A stretch of 64,000 bases of DNA from an uncultured Muribaculaceae bacterium (lineage in GTDB: Bacteria > Bacteroidota > Bacteroidia > Bacteroidales > Muribaculaceae): NCBI GenBank assembly GCA_910589055.1, contig CAJURN010000002.1:62909-126908 (forward strand), given 5' to 3'. A program made the translations under genes and the position numbers. Below are positions 50,745-60,279 of this stretch, piece by piece. Numbering within the stretch: the stretch's first letter is position 1; every line of letters begins with the position of its first letter. The notes beneath the pieces are model-generated. The model saw nothing but the letters and a program-made list of their open reading frames with translations. It had not been told where the DNA came from and did no database searches.

Positions 50745-52039
50745 AACTTGAAAAATTCGCGGAAGGCGCCCACGCAGTATTCATGGTCGGCGCACGATGC
50801 GGTCTCCCGTACGGAGTGCATGGCCCAGAGGGGAGCGCCCATGTCGACACCGCGCAATGGGAGTTGTGAGGTGAGGATGTTGCCCAAGGTTGAGCCGCCT
50901 GCAACGTCGCTGTGGTTGACGAAATACTGGCAGGGCACTCCGGCCATTTCGCAGAGCCGCGAGAATACGGCTGCGGAATCGGCGTCGGTCATGTATTTGC
51001 AGTTGGCGTTTATTTTCACGCACGGTCCTCCGCCAAGCACGGGATGGTTGGTCGGATCCTGCTTCTCGGCGTAATTGGGATGCACGCCGTGGGCGTTGTC
51101 GGCCGAAATCATGAACGAGTCGGCCACGGTACGGAAGAAGTCTTCCTCATTGCCGTTTACGGATGCGTTGATGCGGCGCATGATGTAGTCAAGCACGGGA
51201 GAGCCTGCGCCTTGTTTTGTGCCTGAGCCCGTTTCCTCGTTGTCGAACACGGCCACGATGCGCGTGTGTTCCGAAGTTGCGTCGGCTTCCTCAAGCAGCG
51301 CGGTAAGCGAGGCATGAACCATGCTGAGGTCGTCAAGACGTCCCGAGGTGATGAACTCGTTGTTGAGTCCGACCGTACATGCTTCGGTTGTGTCGTAGAG
51401 CGAGAGGTCGAAGTCGAGTATGTCTTTTTCCTCCACACCCAGCTCGCGGGCAACGATACGGCGCACCATGCCTTTGGCTTCCTCGCCGGGTGCCGGGCGT
51501 CCGAGCACGGGAAGCATGTCTTTCTGCTTCGACAGCGGATTGCCTTCGTTGACGGCGCGGTTGAAGTGGATTGCAAGGTGGGGAATTGTAAGCAGCGGAC
51601 GCCGGATTCTCAGCAGCCGCGTTTCCGGACGCACCGGGTTGTCGGAGCGCAGGATGACACGTCCGGCAAGCGATAGCGGACGGTCGAACCACGTGTACAG
51701 GATGGGACCTCCGTACACCTCGGTATTCAGCTTGACGATGCCGCCGTCGCACACGATCTCGCAATTTGGCTTCACGCGGAAGCAGGGCGAATCGCAGTGC
51801 GACGATATTATGTGGAATCCGCGTCCGACTGTTCCCGAACCTGTTACAAAGGCAAAGATTGCCGAACCGTTCTGGGTGGTGTAGTATTTTCCGCCGGGAA
51901 CAAGATTCCACGCATCGCGCATGTCGAGGGAGGTGAATCCGGCCGCGTCGAGTCGGCGGCGTATTGTGTCGACGGCAAGGAAATTGACCGGGGAGTCGTT
52001 CATGAACTCCTTCAGGTCGCTGATGAGGTCGCGCTTCAT
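50741..52039 (-). CDS. M18 family aminopeptidase
   Basis: A 432-residue zinc aspartyl-aminopeptidase-like enzyme. Metal and catalytic motifs are HIISSHCDSPCFRVKP, VFDNEETGSGTKQGAGSP and the ISADNAHGVHPNY segment near the end. It acts in the cytosol on N-terminal acidic residues in known members. It overlaps DUF5063 (4 bp) before it and the 5-alpha-reductase homologue (4 bp) after it. Confidence 0.92.
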   Translation of the reverse strand: MKRDLISDLKEFMNDSPVNFLAVDTIRRRLDAAGFTSLDMRDAWNLVPGGKYYTTQNGSAIFAFVTGSGTVGRGFHIISSHCDSPCFRVKPNCEIVCDGGIVKLNTEVYGGPILYTWFDRPLSLAGRVILRSDNPVRPETRLLRIRRPLLTIPHLAIHFNRAVNEGNPLSKQKDMLPVLGRPAPGEEAKGMVRRIVARELGVEEKDILDFDLSLYDTTEACTVGLNNEFITSGRLDDLSMVHASLTALLEEADATSEHTRIVAVFDNEETGSGTKQGAGSPVLDYIMRRINASVNGNEEDFFRTVADSFMISADNAHGVHPNYAEKQDPTNHPVLGGGPCVKINANCKYMTDADSAAVFSRLCEMAGVPCQYFVNHSDVAGGSTLGNILTSQLPLRGVDMGAPLWAMHSVRETASCADHEYCVGAFREFFKL

Positions 52040-52569
52040 TCTTCGGTGAATACTTCTTTCTGATACAATGAGTTGATTGCACGTTGGGCGTTGCAGAGGG
52101 TCTCGCTCCAGTAGGCATTGAAGCGGAACTTGACATCCGAGAGAATTTCCGGCAGGAAATCGGATGCCGATTCGCGCACGGTGTACACGAAGTCGTAGGC
52201 CGTCTGATAGAGGTCGGCGAGCTGTTCGGCGATGGAAGATGCGATGGGAGTCTCGGAGTACTTCATGTCCTCGCTGAAGGTGTCGAGGTAGGTATCGTGC
52301 TCGCCGAAGAGAGCCGCGAGTTTGTCCTTGATGGCGAAATACTCGTCTTCCTCAAGCGCGGCATACTGCGCACCTGTTGATTCACCCTCTTCATTCTCTC
52401 CGTCGGGCAGGAGGTCGAAGGCGGTGATGTAGATGCGCGGGAGCAGGCGCAGCATGGAGCGGCAGAAGTCAGTCGGTTCGGTTTCGGCGCAGCTTTCAAC
52501 CGCGCTGCAATATTCATGGCACAGGGCCACCAAAGCCACCGCGCCTGTTTTGGGTGCTGATTGTTCCAT
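52036..52569 (-). CDS. DUF5063-family protein
   Basis: A 177-residue, strongly acidic, all-alpha cytosolic protein (LLPRIYITAFDLLP, SIAEQLADLYQTAYDFVY, AYWSETLCNAQRAINSLYQ). It matches DUF5063, common in Bacteroidales next to nucleotide or tRNA genes. No function is known to me. Five bp after nadD. Confidence 0.72.
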   Translation of the reverse strand: MEQSAPKTGAVALVALCHEYCSAVESCAETEPTDFCRSMLRLLPRIYITAFDLLPDGENEEGESTGAQYAALEEDEYFAIKDKLAALFGEHDTYLDTFSEDMKYSETPIASSIAEQLADLYQTAYDFVYTVRESASDFLPEILSDVKFRFNAYWSETLCNAQRAINSLYQKEVFTEE

Positions 52570-52574
52570 CGGTT

Positions 52575-53174
52575 CTATTTGCTTGTTGAGGAGTAGAGTT
52601 TGTTATCTTTGATATATTTGAACACTCCCTCGGGCAGGAAGTATTTCATGTCGCGCCCCATGGCGATGCCGTTGCGGATGAAGGTGCTGGAGATATGGGC
52701 CAGGGGAGCGTCGACGTATTCCATCCCGTCAATGATTCGTGAACGGTCAACCGGATAGCCGGGGCGGGGATATACGATTACGCCGTACTCATCAAGAATC
52801 CTTTGGCTGTCGCGCCAACGGTCGAAGATAGCCCAGTTGTCGCTGCCGATTATGAGCTTGAAACGCTTGTCGGGATTACGCTCGGCGAGCAGGTCGAGGG
52901 TGTTGATGGTGTAGGACGGACGGGGCATGGAAAGCTCGATATCGCAGATGTCGAGCCCGGGAGTCTCCCCGACGGCGAGCGTAAGCATTGCCAGACGCTT
53001 CATGTCGGGAAGCAATGCTCCGGCGTCCTTGAGCGGATTGGCCGGAGAGAGCGTGAGCCATACCTCGTCGACATACTTCCATTGCTGAAGGTACGACGCA
53101 AGCATCATGTGTCCGATATGCACCGGATTGTATGACCCTCCGAATATTCCTACCGTTGTTTTTTTTTCGTCCAT
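52575..53174 (-). CDS. nadD: Nicotinate-nucleotide adenylyltransferase
   Basis: Makes deamido-NAD from nicotinate mononucleotide. The 199-residue protein has the nucleotidyltransferase start VGIFGGSYNPVHIGHMMLAS with its HxGH, and the ISSTFIRNGIAMGRD motif near the end. It overlaps gmk by one base. Confidence 0.96.
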   Translation of the reverse strand: MDEKKTTVGIFGGSYNPVHIGHMMLASYLQQWKYVDEVWLTLSPANPLKDAGALLPDMKRLAMLTLAVGETPGLDICDIELSMPRPSYTINTLDLLAERNPDKRFKLIIGSDNWAIFDRWRDSQRILDEYGVIVYPRPGYPVDRSRIIDGMEYVDAPLAHISSTFIRNGIAMGRDMKYFLPEGVFKYIKDNKLYSSTSK

Positions 53175-53746
53175 TACAGCGATGTGAAACCGTCGATGAG
53201 ATTGTGAACGTCGTGGATGGCGCGTTCGAGTTGGTCGTTGACAACGCGGCGGTCGAAGAGCGGAGCCTTGGAAAGCTCGTACTCGGCGCGGTCGATGCGT
53301 TCGTCTATTACTTCGGGCGATTCCGTACCGCGGCTTTCGAGGCGGTGGCGGAGTTCGGCGACGCTCGGCGGTTCGATGAACACGGTGATGGCATCCGGGC
53401 CGTAAATTTCCTTGACACCGAGAGCGCCGTTGACGTCGATGTCGAGAACGATGTTGTGGCCTTCGTTGATTATTCGGTCAACATCGCTGCGCAGCGTACC
53501 GTAGAATCGTCCGGGGTACACTTCCTCGTATTCGATGAACTCTCCTTCGGCAATCGCGTCGCGGAACTGTTCCTCGCTCATGAAATAATAGTTCACACCG
53601 TCCTTCTCGCCGGGGCGCGGAGGACGTGTGGTGGCCGAGACTGAAAAACGCAGGTCAAGGTCGCCTGCTTCAAGTATTGCGTTGATAATCGTTGATTTGC
53701 CGCAGCCCGACGGGGCTGCGACAACTATAACTTTTCCTTTGGACAT
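53174..53746 (-). CDS. gmk: Guanylate kinase
   Basis: Phosphorylates GMP to GDP. The 190-residue protein has the P-loop VVAAPSGCGKSTIINAI, the GMP-binding RFSVSATTRPPRPGEKDGVN and FIEYEEVYPGRFYGTL. It follows DUF4301 by 19 bp and precedes nadD, the order usual in Bacteroidales. Confidence 0.97.
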   Translation of the reverse strand: MSKGKVIVVAAPSGCGKSTIINAILEAGDLDLRFSVSATTRPPRPGEKDGVNYYFMSEEQFRDAIAEGEFIEYEEVYPGRFYGTLRSDVDRIINEGHNIVLDIDVNGALGVKEIYGPDAITVFIEPPSVAELRHRLESRGTESPEVIDERIDRAEYELSKAPLFDRRVVNDQLERAIHDVHNLIDGFTSL

Positions 53747-53765
53747 AAAATATGTTCGGTGGTGA

Positions 53766-55301
53766 TTACTGATGTGCGGGACGGAGAAGGTCGTTGACGG
53801 TCTTGACCGGATTGAATGTGGTGGCGGGAACCACTACAAATACGGTGTTCCAGTTGCTCATGGCGCCGTTCCAGAGGCCGGGAAGCTCAAGGGCGCGGAG
53901 GTCGCGGCCATCGAAGGACTTTTCTGAAATGAAGCCGGTGGCGGGGTCGACGTATTCGGGCAGGTTGAAGCTCGAACCGTCGTAGCGGCGCAGATAGCAC
54001 ACGAGGTCAACGGGGTTGAAGTGGGTGGCCGAAGCCATCATCTTTTTGTTTTCTTCCTTGCTGAGATCAATTTGGGTTGATTCGAGAATCTGCGGGGCAA
54101 CCATGCGACCGTCCGACGACCAGGCGTTGTACGGGCCGCCACCGGGCTCGCCTTCGTTCTTTACCATGCCGCACACGCGCAGCGGGCGGTCAAGGATTTC
54201 GAGAAGCACGAGACGGCGCTCTTCGGAAGGCAGTTCGTCGAAGCCTGGATAGTTGATGCAGAGGATGTGGCGCATGAATTTTGCAGCTTCGTCGAGCTTT
54301 TCGTCGGGGCATCCGGGCACGGCGACGTCGCGCAGGAGATTTGTGATGCGGTCGTGCACGAGCAGGAGCATACCTCCGAGGAGCTGCTTGAAGAAAACGG
54401 TGTCGTCGCGGTGGCTGTCGGCAACAACGTTGTCGATGTTCTTGATGAACACCACAGCCGAATCAATGTCGTTGAGATTCTCGATGAGCGCGCCGTGACC
54501 GCCGGGACGGAACACGAGTTTGCCCTCGCCGGTGCGGAAAAGCTCGTTGTCGGGAGTGACGGCGATTGTGTCGGTCGAGGGCTTCTGTTCCGACAGGGAT
54601 ATCTCATATTTCACGCCGAAAGCCTTTTCCATGGCAGGCACGGCTTCTTTGATTTTGGCTTCGAAGAGCTTGCGGTGGTCGGCCGACACGGTGAAGTGGA
54701 GTTTCACTTTTCCACCTTCGCTTGCCGCTGTCTGCGCACCTTCGGCGAGCTGTTCCTCAAGGGCGGTGCGGGTGCTACCGTCGGGATAGCGGTGGAATGT
54801 GAGCAGGGCTTTGGGCAGGCCGCCGTAGTTCATGCCAGCGGGCAGGATGATTGCGCCCACGAGGTCTTTGTAGCGTCCGGCCTCGATAAGAGCCTCGACT
54901 GTGCAGCCGTAAAGGCGCTCGCATGTGGCCTGAAGCTCATCATAAAAAGCGAAGTCGCGGATTTTCTCAACGAGTTCGGCAACGGGCGAACCGGGTGCGG
55001 GAGTATCTTCCGCACCGTTTACGAAGGCAAACAGAGCCTTGAACATTCGGGAAGCCGCGCCGGAAGCGGGAACGAATTTAAGAACATCGCCGCCGTCGGC
55101 AAGAAATTGCTCCCAACGGGCAAGGCATTTCTCGGCTTGTTCGGGCACGAGGGCAGTAAGGCCGTTGTTGATTGACGAGGGGGAGTCGATTTTCAGATAG
55201 GGAAAACCTGTGCGGAAACGGTCGATTTGCTGTTCAACCTGTTCGGGAGTGATTCCTCTTGACTTGAGTTGCTCCAGATCCTGAGCTGTAAAATGTGCCA
55301 T
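53766..55301 (-). CDS. DUF4301-family protein
   Basis: A 511-residue cytosolic protein restricted to Bacteroidetes-like bacteria. Landmarks are KFVPASGAASRMFKALF near residue 80, LLTFHRYPDGSTRTALEEQL and RPGGHGALIENLNDIDSAVV. The SGAASRM and GGHGALIENLN segments look like nucleotide- or sugar-phosphate-binding loops reminiscent of nucleotidyltransferases; that is inference. First gene of the nine-gene operon. Confidence 0.8.
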   Translation of the reverse strand: MAHFTAQDLEQLKSRGITPEQVEQQIDRFRTGFPYLKIDSPSSINNGLTALVPEQAEKCLARWEQFLADGGDVLKFVPASGAASRMFKALFAFVNGAEDTPAPGSPVAELVEKIRDFAFYDELQATCERLYGCTVEALIEAGRYKDLVGAIILPAGMNYGGLPKALLTFHRYPDGSTRTALEEQLAEGAQTAASEGGKVKLHFTVSADHRKLFEAKIKEAVPAMEKAFGVKYEISLSEQKPSTDTIAVTPDNELFRTGEGKLVFRPGGHGALIENLNDIDSAVVFIKNIDNVVADSHRDDTVFFKQLLGGMLLLVHDRITNLLRDVAVPGCPDEKLDEAAKFMRHILCINYPGFDELPSEERRLVLLEILDRPLRVCGMVKNEGEPGGGPYNAWSSDGRMVAPQILESTQIDLSKEENKKMMASATHFNPVDLVCYLRRYDGSSFNLPEYVDPATGFISEKSFDGRDLRALELPGLWNGAMSNWNTVFVVVPATTFNPVKTVNDLLRPAHQ

Positions 55302-55333
55302 GAAGTATGTATCGGGTATTTAGGTTAGAATTT

Positions 55334-55366
55334 CAAAATTATGGTTCTGAAAACTGGTATATCCAA
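55334..55366 (-). promoter_or_regulatory. Promoter of the DUF4301-gmk-nadD-steroid module operon
   Basis: TTG, about 22 bp, TAATTTTG on the minus strand, 33 bp before the DUF4301 start. It is the only promoter-like site I see for the nine genes down to 47098. Confidence 0.6.
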
Positions 55367-55417
55367 TTAACACCCAAAAATACACAAATTTCCCGACACG
55401 TGAAAAAAAAGCTGGCA

Positions 55418-55612
55418 AATTAGGCGAAGTTAGGCAAATTAGGCAAAGGAAGGCGAGGAAGGTGAAGAAAGGCGAGGGAATGGCAAGGAGGCAAGAAGTT
55501 ATCCATTCACTTACCTCTTTGCCACCTCCATTCTTTTTGCCTTTTTATCTTCTTTGCCTGTTTTACCTATCATTACCTATCATTACCTGCCATTGCCTTA
55601 TTACCTATCATT
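55418..55612. repeat. Degenerate AGGCAAATT / TTGCCTTTT repeat tract
   Basis: Left part: ttaggcgaag, ttaggcaaa, ggaaggcga units. Right part, in inverse sense: tttttgcctttt, ctttgcctg, ttacctatca and ttacctgcca units. The two halves face each other so the region can fold on itself. It ends at the rsgA stop and matches the tracts at 89-236 and 32136-32330. Confidence 0.75.
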
Positions 55613-56561
55613 GCCGGTACTTCTCGGCGTCGGTGGTTTCTTCGAGGATGCTGAGGTAGGAGTTGTAGCGGGATTGGGCTATTTCCTGGCGCTCGAGGGC
55701 AGCCAGGACTGCGCAACCCGGCTCATGGGTGTGGGTGCAGTTGCCAAAGCGGCAATCATGCGACAGGTCGAAAATCTCGGGAAAATAGTGTCCTACTTCG
55801 GCCGGGTCGAACTCCACGGTGCCGAAACCTCGTATTCCGGGGGTGTCGATGATTGAGCCGCCGCCGGGCAGAGGATACATTTCGGAAAATGTTGTGGTGT
55901 GCATGCCGGTGTCGTGTGCGGTGGAGATTTCGGCAGTGCGGAGGTCAAGGCCGGGAATGAGGTCGTTGATGAGTGTGGTCTTGCCAACGCCGGAGTTGCC
56001 GGAGAAGAGCGTGACCTTGTCGCGTAGAAGCTCGCGCAGTTTGTCCACGCCCTCACCTGTTGCAGCCGACAGAGTGACAACCTTGTAGCCTATCGAGCGG
56101 TAGAGATAGGACACCGCATCGAGATATTCCCGGTCTTCATCGCTTTCGAGAAGGTCGGTTTTGTTGATGGCTATTACAGCCGTGACACCGTAGGCGCAGG
56201 CTGTTGCCAGAAAGCGGTCGATGAAAGTGAATGACGTCACCGGATGAGCCAAAGTGACGACGAGCAGTGCGCAATCAATGTTGGCGGCGATGATGTGCGA
56301 TGCCTTCGACAGGTTGCTGGCACGGCGGATGATGTAGTTGCGGCGCGGTTCTATGGCTGTGATGAAGGCCACGCCGTCGGGTCCAGGTTCGCCGAGGATG
56401 ACGTGGTCGCCCACGGCCACGGGGTTGGTGGTGCGTATGCCTTTGATTCGGAAATTGCCTTTCACCTTGCATTTTACCTCCTGTTTTCCTTCGGGGGTGT
56501 CGGTCGAGGCTACTTCCACTATATAGAGTGAGCCGGTATTTCGTATTACTGTTCCTGTCAT
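55608..56561 (-). CDS. rsgA: Ribosome small subunit-dependent GTPase A
   Basis: Circularly permuted GTPase that aids 30S subunit maturation. The Met at 56561 (MTGTVIRNTGSLYIVEV) gives 317 residues, the normal length; the ten residues upstream are unlikely. An OB-fold N-terminus is followed by NKTD (G4), GNSGVGKTTLIND (G1) and IDTPGIRGFG (G3) in the permuted order, then the zinc-binding Cys-His motif FGNCTHTHEPGC. Last gene of the tamB-tamA-DUF389-rsgA run. Confidence 0.95.
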   Translation of the reverse strand: MTGTVIRNTGSLYIVEVASTDTPEGKQEVKCKVKGNFRIKGIRTTNPVAVGDHVILGEPGPDGVAFITAIEPRRNYIIRRASNLSKASHIIAANIDCALLVVTLAHPVTSFTFIDRFLATACAYGVTAVIAINKTDLLESDEDREYLDAVSYLYRSIGYKVVTLSAATGEGVDKLRELLRDKVTLFSGNSGVGKTTLINDLIPGLDLRTAEISTAHDTGMHTTTFSEMYPLPGGGSIIDTPGIRGFGTVEFDPAEVGHYFPEIFDLSHDCRFGNCTHTHEPGCAVLAALERQEIAQSRYNSYLSILEETTDAEKYRQ

Positions 56562-56577
56562 TGCTATGGGCTTGTAA

Positions 56578-57951
56578 TTATTTGATTTCACGTTTTGTCA
56601 CGGGCACGATTGTGATGGGGCTCGTGCGGAGACGTGATTCGAGATATTCGCGGAATTTCTCTTCTTCAGAACGCGTCATGTGATGTTTATATTGCACGAG
56701 AGCCACATTCATTGTGTCGAGCGCTCCCGATGACACATCGCATGAGATGCAGCGGGTTATGGCTATGTCGGCCACCTGCGGGAAAACGATTTTCAGCTCA
56801 GGAGCCACGCTGGCGCTCACCGAGTCATTCCGCATCGTCGTGGCATAGGCATTGCGCAGGGAGTCGATTGTGACCTGCTGGCGCGAGATTGTGTTCTGCG
56901 TCACGGCATACATGTCGCGGAGCATCGACGACGTTGTCTGCGTCAGGTCGATCTGCGGATTGTAGCTGTCGCCCTGGATAATCTTCAGTGACGTGCCCGC
57001 GAGGTGGTAGAGCGGCATCTTGTCGGCCAAAGCCACCGTGAGCGAGTCCTGCGGCAGCACCCGTCCCATCAGGGTCACGGTGAGGGTGTGGCCGTCCTTG
57101 CCGATTTCAGCTTTGTAGTTGAGCACTTGCGTTGCCGGGAAATTGCACTCGGCGTCGACAAAGCGCGAGCAGTTGGTGCGGAATGTGTTCTGGACATACA
57201 TCGTGTAGGTGAGATATGCCGCAGGAATCATCGTTAGAATGGCAATCGTATAGACGGTGTTCCTGACCTTGCGCGCCCGCTGGGGATTGGAGAAATCCTT
57301 GTGGGCATAGTTCATGAGCCTGACGCCCAGTGTGGTGGCGCAGGCGATGAATACGGAGTTGATGAAGAAAAGGTACAGCGCGCCGAAAAAATAGTTCAAC
57401 TGCCATGTAGCCAATCCGTAACCCACCGTACATAGCGGGGGCATGAGCGCCGTGGCTATGGCTACGCCCGGAATCACATTGCCCTTCATCTTGCTGCCGA
57501 TGGCGAGTATGCCCGCGGCACCGCCGAAGAAGCCGATGAATACGTCGTAGATGGTGGGCGAAGTACGCGCCAACAGTTCGCTGTGTCCCTCGGTGACGGG
57601 AGAAATCATAAAGTAGACGCAGGATGTTGCCACACTGAAGAGTGTAGCCATCATCAGGTTACGGAAGGAGCGTTTCATCAGCTCGAAGTCGTGGATCCCC
57701 ACGGCGAGGCCAATGCCGATAATCGGACCCATCAGCGGCGAGATAAGCATCGCGCCAATGATTACCGCTGTGGAGTTGGTGTTGAGACCGAGCGAGGCTA
57801 TAAAGATAGCCACAATCAGAATCAGGATGTTTATGCCGCGAAAGGAAACTCCCTCGCGGATCGAAGCCTCGGCATCGGCCTGAGGCAGCAGGAATTGCGA
57901 TATGTCGAAGTAGGCCTTGACTTTGTCGCGTATTTGATTGAGATCGGCCAT
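56578..57951 (-). CDS. DUF389-family membrane protein
   Basis: A 457-residue protein with an N-terminal membrane domain of about six segments (35-255) carrying the DUF389 hallmarks NTNSTAVIIGAMLISPLMGP and GVAIATALMPPLCTVGYGLA, and a soluble C-terminal half (about 270-457). Related proteins were proposed as transporters or scaffolds but the role is unclear. It lies 21 bp after tamA and 16 bp before the chosen rsgA start. Confidence 0.85.
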   Translation of the reverse strand: MADLNQIRDKVKAYFDISQFLLPQADAEASIREGVSFRGINILILIVAIFIASLGLNTNSTAVIIGAMLISPLMGPIIGIGLAVGIHDFELMKRSFRNLMMATLFSVATSCVYFMISPVTEGHSELLARTSPTIYDVFIGFFGGAAGILAIGSKMKGNVIPGVAIATALMPPLCTVGYGLATWQLNYFFGALYLFFINSVFIACATTLGVRLMNYAHKDFSNPQRARKVRNTVYTIAILTMIPAAYLTYTMYVQNTFRTNCSRFVDAECNFPATQVLNYKAEIGKDGHTLTVTLMGRVLPQDSLTVALADKMPLYHLAGTSLKIIQGDSYNPQIDLTQTTSSMLRDMYAVTQNTISRQQVTIDSLRNAYATTMRNDSVSASVAPELKIVFPQVADIAITRCISCDVSSGALDTMNVALVQYKHHMTRSEEEKFREYLESRLRTSPITIVPVTKREIK

Positions 57952-57972
57952 TGTGATTGAAGGTTGATTGGT

Positions 57973-60279
57973 TTAGAAAGGATAACCGATGGCGAGGTGG
58001 AAAGCCAGCGAGTTCTTGAATGAAGTCATGTTGTAGTAGCCGCGCTTGCCGGTGTCGTATGGCGCGTGGATGCCTATGCCGAGGTCGCCGCGGATCACGA
58101 GCATGCTGATGTCTACGCGCAATCCGGCGCCTGTGCCGAGCGCTATGTCGCGCAGGAATGTATCGGCCTTGAGAGTTCCGCCGGGACGCATCGGGTCGTC
58201 CTTGAGCAGCCACACGTTTCCGGCGTCAAGGAACACGGCGCCGTGCAGCGGGCCGAATATGGGAAATCGGTATTCGACATTTGCCTCGAACTTGAATGTG
58301 CCTGTGCGGTCGAAGTAATCGACCGGCTGACCCGGCATGCCGTTGTAGCTGCCCGGACCGATGCTGCGTACAGTGAACGCGCGCACGGAGTTGGCACCGC
58401 CCACATAGAATTGTTCGGCGTATGGAACTTGCGACGAATTGCCGTAGGCGTGGGCTGCCCCTGCCGCCACGCGGCTCACAATCCATTGGTCGCCCGAGCC
58501 TATGCGGCGTCCCCACACGAGCTGCGTCGTGCCTTTGACGAACTGCGAGAAGGGTGTTCCGAAAAGTTTCTTCTCACCTTTGACGCCGCATGCGCGGTAG
58601 ATGCCCCAGAAGATATTGCCTGCTTCCTGGATGGTGAATTGCCAGTTGAATGTGTTGTCGCGGTTGAACTGTCGGTCGTAGACGTAGGTGTAGCTCATCT
58701 GGGGAATGAACTGGCTGCGGAAGCTCTGTGCAACGGCGGGGTTGGCGTTCATGATTGAGTCGAACTCCGCAGTGGTCTTCATCAGGTTGGTATATGTGAG
58801 CTTGAACAGGGTGAGCGTGTTGGAAACGTAGCGGCGCAGACGCCAGTCGTAGTTGATGGACGCGTTGAACTGCGCCATCTTGAAGTAGTGCGGGCGGTTG
58901 AGCAGGTCGGCGTTGAGCTGGAAGCGTGTCCAGTTGAGCTGATAGCGGCTTCGGGGAATGAATTTCGGCGCTAAAAGTCGCGGGAAGGCCAGCGAAGCGG
59001 TGATGCCTACTTCGTAGGAGTTGAACACGGAGCCTTTTTTGCCTCGCCCGGTCTGCCATTCATATGCGCCTGTGGCCTTGACACTGAGCTGTTCGCCACC
59101 GCCGAATATGTTTTTGTTGGTGACTCCGAGGGTGATACCCGGGCCGATGTAGCTGTTCGATTTGGATGAAGCGTTCACTTCCACAGAAGCCTCAAGCGGA
59201 GAATCGAAGGTGCAGAACACATCGACGTTGAGCAGGCGCTCGCCTGCCGGAGCGAGGGTGTCGGGCCGCGCTTCAATGTTGATGGCGTTGAAGATTCCCA
59301 GACGCGACAGGTTGGTCTGAGTCCGGTTCATGTCGCGTACGGAGAATGTGCGTCCGGGGCGGAATGTCACGTTTTCGTTGACGAGTTTCGAGCGGAAGCG
59401 CGAGGGCTGCATCTGTATCAGCGTGGCTCTCTGAAGGGGAATCGTGTCGGGCGTTCCGCCGCCTTGGTAGCGGTCGAGATATACGGTCACTTTTCCGGTC
59501 TTGTAAGGCTTCAGGGCGAATTTCGGGGCGTTGGACGCTATCATGAGTTTCATGCTGATATGCCCCGGGTTGATAAGGCTGTCGGCAAGATACTCGATGT
59601 AGTTGGGCTGGAAGAAGTAGTAGCCGCGGTTGCGCAGGCTGTTTGTGATGCGGATGCGTGCGGTCTTGAGCGAGTCGGCGCAATATCGCGGCGACTTAGC
59701 CGAAAGATAGGTGTCGCGACGTGCGAGCGAATCGACCATATGATACAAGGCGCAGGTGTCGGGCAGCAACTCGATGGAGTCGACTGGATAGGCCGGACCG
59801 GGATTGACGGTGTAGGCTATGGCAGCTTTTTTCTTGTTTCGTCCCTGCACGAGGTCGTAGGTGGCCGTTCCGCTGAAATAGCCGTTGTTGTCAAGTATTT
59901 CCTCAATCATGCGGGTGCGCACTTCGGGGCGTACGTCCGACACAAGCACGGGTTCTTCCACGAGTTTTTCGTAGAGCCAATGCCTGATTCCTTTGGGCGG
60001 ATTGGGCCAGTGATTGTAGACCCACAGTCCCAAGGGGAAGGGATAGCGCCAGTTGAGCATCTTGATGTAGTTGTTGGGGGCGACGTTCACCGATGTCTTT
60101 ATCGACGATTTGATTTCCGACGACACGCCGGTGGTATCGGCCTCATATTTTATTGATTTCGTTCCGGTGTAGAGCATTTCGTCGGCCGGAATCTTGCTTG
60201 TCGTCGAGCAGGATGCGAGTAACAGCGTCGTCAGCGCCACCACGGCAATCGCACGGTATGTCTTGTATATAGCTTTCAT
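57973..60279 (-). CDS. tamA: BamA/TamA-family outer-membrane protein
   Basis: A 768-residue Omp85 protein. A lipobox-like signal (VALTTLLLASCSTTSKIP, Cys near 24) is followed by POTRA-like repeats (about 40-370; EEILDNNGYFSGTATYDL, SLRNRGYYFFQPNYIEYL) and the beta-barrel (about 390-768) with the IRGF-like motif VRAFTVRSIGPGSYNG and YRFPIFGPLHGAVFLDAGNV; the end is HLAIGYPF with terminal Phe. It overlaps tamB by 4 bp, so it forms the TamA-TamB pair thought to move proteins or phospholipids across the envelope. A lipidated TamA is a Bacteroidetes trait. Confidence 0.9.
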   Translation of the reverse strand: MKAIYKTYRAIAVVALTTLLLASCSTTSKIPADEMLYTGTKSIKYEADTTGVSSEIKSSIKTSVNVAPNNYIKMLNWRYPFPLGLWVYNHWPNPPKGIRHWLYEKLVEEPVLVSDVRPEVRTRMIEEILDNNGYFSGTATYDLVQGRNKKKAAIAYTVNPGPAYPVDSIELLPDTCALYHMVDSLARRDTYLSAKSPRYCADSLKTARIRITNSLRNRGYYFFQPNYIEYLADSLINPGHISMKLMIASNAPKFALKPYKTGKVTVYLDRYQGGGTPDTIPLQRATLIQMQPSRFRSKLVNENVTFRPGRTFSVRDMNRTQTNLSRLGIFNAINIEARPDTLAPAGERLLNVDVFCTFDSPLEASVEVNASSKSNSYIGPGITLGVTNKNIFGGGEQLSVKATGAYEWQTGRGKKGSVFNSYEVGITASLAFPRLLAPKFIPRSRYQLNWTRFQLNADLLNRPHYFKMAQFNASINYDWRLRRYVSNTLTLFKLTYTNLMKTTAEFDSIMNANPAVAQSFRSQFIPQMSYTYVYDRQFNRDNTFNWQFTIQEAGNIFWGIYRACGVKGEKKLFGTPFSQFVKGTTQLVWGRRIGSGDQWIVSRVAAGAAHAYGNSSQVPYAEQFYVGGANSVRAFTVRSIGPGSYNGMPGQPVDYFDRTGTFKFEANVEYRFPIFGPLHGAVFLDAGNVWLLKDDPMRPGGTLKADTFLRDIALGTGAGLRVDISMLVIRGDLGIGIHAPYDTGKRGYYNMTSFKNSLAFHLAIGYPF

